A stretch of DNA of 64,000 bases, from assembly GCF_900106775.1 (NCBI RefSeq), contig NZ_FNNQ01000002.1, positions 1 to 64,000 of the forward strand, in the 5' to 3' direction. The position numbers and the translations under genes are program-made. The first letter of the stretch is position 1, and the number at the start of each line of letters is the position of its first letter. Of the stretch, positions 62,986 to 64,000 are shown one piece after another. The notes beneath the pieces were generated by a model. The model did no database searches. It was not told the DNA's origin and saw only the letters and a list, made by a program, of their open reading frames with translations. The DNA comes from Marininema mesophilum (GTDB lineage: Bacteria; Bacillota; Bacilli; Thermoactinomycetales; DSM-45169).

Positions 62986-63137
62986 ATGCGCAAGAGACTT
63001 TCGCTAGCAAGTCTGTACTGTGTCTAGCCGCTTTCTTATGGCTAGCAACATTTCAACTAGCAGGGAGTAGTCCTCAAAAGACAGACCCTAAGGGAACATT
63101 AATTCTACTATACCTCCAACCGTCAATATCGATATAG
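62986..63137 (+). pseudogene. Possible frameshifted small secreted protein
   Basis: GGAGGGCGG precedes an ATG at 62986. The frame codes MRKRLSLASL and stops at 63025, but the other frame continues from about 63009 as a hydrophobic signal-like stretch (SVLCLAAFLWLATFQLAGSS) to a stop at 63135. One frameshift would join them into a short exported peptide. It could also be chance. Confidence 0.3.
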
Positions 63138-63147
63138 ACGGTTTTTT
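63118..63147 (+). terminator. Rho-independent terminator after the two-component genes
   Basis: AACCGTC/GACGGTT flanks a palindromic middle (ATATCGATAT) and is followed by TTTTTT. Confidence 0.8.
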
Positions 63148-63329
63148 ACTTTTACCACTACTTCAAAATTCCGATAACGCAACAACTGTTTTTCCAGCTT
63201 TGCTACCCAAGAGAAAAAGGGTCAATTTAATAGATGCCTTGATTATCCGACTATATGTAAGTTAATGGAACATTTTATGTAATATAACCTAACATTTTAA
63301 AGCCGATGAGAATTTACATGTTATAATAG
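63148..63329. other. Intergenic, nothing recognised
   Basis: AT-rich stretch between the terminator and the narK promoter; no gene seen. Confidence 0.4.
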
Positions 63330-63359
63330 TTGACATCTCTGCGAACTCTTCTGTATAAT
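63330..63359 (+). promoter_or_regulatory. Sigma-A promoter of the narK leader
   Basis: TTGACA (63330-63335), 18-nt spacer, TATAAT (63354-63359). Confidence 0.88.
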
Positions 63360-63379
63360 TCCACTATGAAATTGTTACT

Positions 63380-63439
63380 CGATCCATCACAACGATGTGA
63401 TAGGTATCGGCGGTCCATCACAATGACGTGATAGGTATC
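63380..63439 (+). ncRNA. Dual-hexaloop hairpin leader (ANTAR antitermination target)
   Basis: Two hairpins with the same build. Hairpin 1 (63380-63409) has stem CGAT-CC-ATCAC against GTGAT-a-GG-t-ATCG and loop AACGAT. Hairpin 2 (63412-63439) has GGT-CC-ATCAC against GTGAT-a-GG-t-ATC and loop AATGAC. Both loops have six bases with A at position 1 and G at position 4, the signature bound by ANTAR proteins such as EutV and NasR. A terminator follows 45 nt later, before a nitrate transporter gene. Confidence 0.75.
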
Positions 63440-63483
63440 GGATCAAGACGAAGTGGATTGTGTCGATGGTAGTTATGAGCAAC

Positions 63484-63526
63484 GGAGCTCATCCAGATGA
63501 CGGGTGGGCTCCTTCTGTATTTTTTA
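63484..63526 (+). terminator. Leader terminator before narK
   Basis: GGAGCTCATCC pairs with GGGTGGGCTCC (with G-T pairs), then TTCTGTATTTTTT. It is inside the transcript leader, so it must be overridden for narK expression. Confidence 0.8.
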
Positions 63527-63553
63527 CTTAATCAAATTGAAGGGGGAAGGACA

Positions 63554-64000
63554 TTGTCATTGCGTGGATTTCTTAAAAGTGGGCATTGGCCGACTTTGTT
63601 AGGTTCCTTTCTCTATTTCGATACTAGCTTTATGGTCTGGGTATTGATGGGGGCGACTTCTGTTTTTGTGGCAGAGGATTTTGGGCTTTCAGCATCGCAG
63701 AAAGGGATACTTGTGGCCCTACCCATCTTAGGTGGCGCCTTTTTCCGGTTATTTCTTGGCGTGATGGCAGACAGGATAGGCGCGCGTAAGGCATCGATTA
63801 TGGGTATGGTGCTTAGTATGATTCCCTTGTTGTTGCTATGGTTAGCTGGGCGGACTCTACCGGAAGTGTATGCTTACGGTTTTCTGCTTGGGATTGCGGG
63901 GGCTAGTTTTGCAGCGGCGCTTCCGCTCACTAGTCGATGGTATCCGAAAAAGTATCAGGGGCTGGCGATGGGGATCGCTGGAGCAGGGAATAGTGGCACA
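63554..64000 (+). CDS. narK: NarK-like nitrate/nitrite transporter (partial)
   Basis: 149 codons run off the right edge. The N-terminal segment (GSFLYFDTSFMVWVLMGATSVFVAEDFGLSASQKG) and RLFLGVMADRIGARKASIMGM are typical of NarK/NasA major-facilitator nitrate transporters, and GIAGASFAAALPLTSRWYP also fits. The start is a TTG at 63554 after AAGGGGGAAGG. It would import nitrate for assimilation or respiration, and its leader points to control by nitrate-sensing antitermination. Confidence 0.88.
   Translation, partial: MSLRGFLKSGHWPTLLGSFLYFDTSFMVWVLMGATSVFVAEDFGLSASQKGILVALPILGGAFFRLFLGVMADRIGARKASIMGMVLSMIPLLLLWLAGRTLPEVYAYGFLLGIAGASFAAALPLTSRWYPKKYQGLAMGIAGAGNSGT

Noticed and set aside
63380..63439. 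Two direct copies of about 30 bases as a CRISPR-like or simple repeat
   Set aside because: There are only two copies with no spacer between them, and each folds into a bulged hairpin with an A1/G4 hexaloop, which fits an RNA regulator.

Overview
This window looks like the chromosome of a spore-forming Gram-positive bacterium of the order Bacillales. The gene order uvrC-mobA-tatA-lysC, sdhCAB-gerE-marR-murI-gerM-rph-xtpA-ysnB and tig-clpX-lonB-lonA-ysxC follows the Bacillus subtilis backbone. The class I (Fe-S) fumarase, the placement of clpP between tig and clpX, and the frequent GTG/TTG starts suggest a member outside Bacillaceae proper, possibly Thermoactinomycetaceae. That placement is inference only.

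Layout. 1-0.8 kb: left-truncated view of a TnpB gene (IS200/IS605 type). 1-6.9 kb: membrane protein, uvrC, mobA, tatA, SCP2-like protein, then a lysine riboswitch and lysC with an internal start for a beta subunit. 7.2-11.9 kb: an oligopeptide ABC transporter with only one ATPase. 11.9-13.3 kb: SAM riboswitch and metX. 13.4-16.8 kb: sdhCAB. 17-25 kb: DUF1002 protein, class B penicillin-binding protein, class I fumarase, zinc-ribbon protein, M3-like peptidase, and an HExxH protein.

The main discovery is at 25.7-41.5 kb. The sporulation regulator gene gerE is cut after codon 49, and its last 23 codons lie 15.5 kb downstream in the same frame. Between the halves is a DNA element with a large serine recombinase at its right end. 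Its inner ends are 29-bp inverted repeats with one mismatch. Joining the two ends at the shared 9-bp core restores a 72-residue GerE. This is the layout of developmentally excised intervening elements (skin in sigK, SP-beta in spsM, and similar elements reported in gerE). Here the element has no recognisable phage genes. It carries two deacetylases, a DJ-1/MFS/LysR operon, and a complete low-GC sugar-acid operon: amidohydrolase, DgaE-like ammonia lyase, DgaF-like aldolase, KDG-kinase-like protein, GntR regulator, GntP permease and gluconokinase. A 20-bp palindrome overlaps the operon's -10 region and two cre-like sites lie in it.

41.6-58.6 kb returns to housekeeping genes: MarR regulator, murI, gerM, rph, xtpA, a phosphodiesterase, tRNA-Arg(TCT), tig-clpP-clpX, a FemX-like and alanine-racemase-like pair, lonB-lonA-ysxC and ddl. 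58.7-64 kb holds two membrane proteins, a GAF-containing sensor kinase with its LuxR-type regulator, and the start of a NarK-like nitrate transporter. The NarK leader carries two near-identical bulged hairpins with A1/G4 hexaloops followed by a terminator, which is the signature of ANTAR-protein antitermination.
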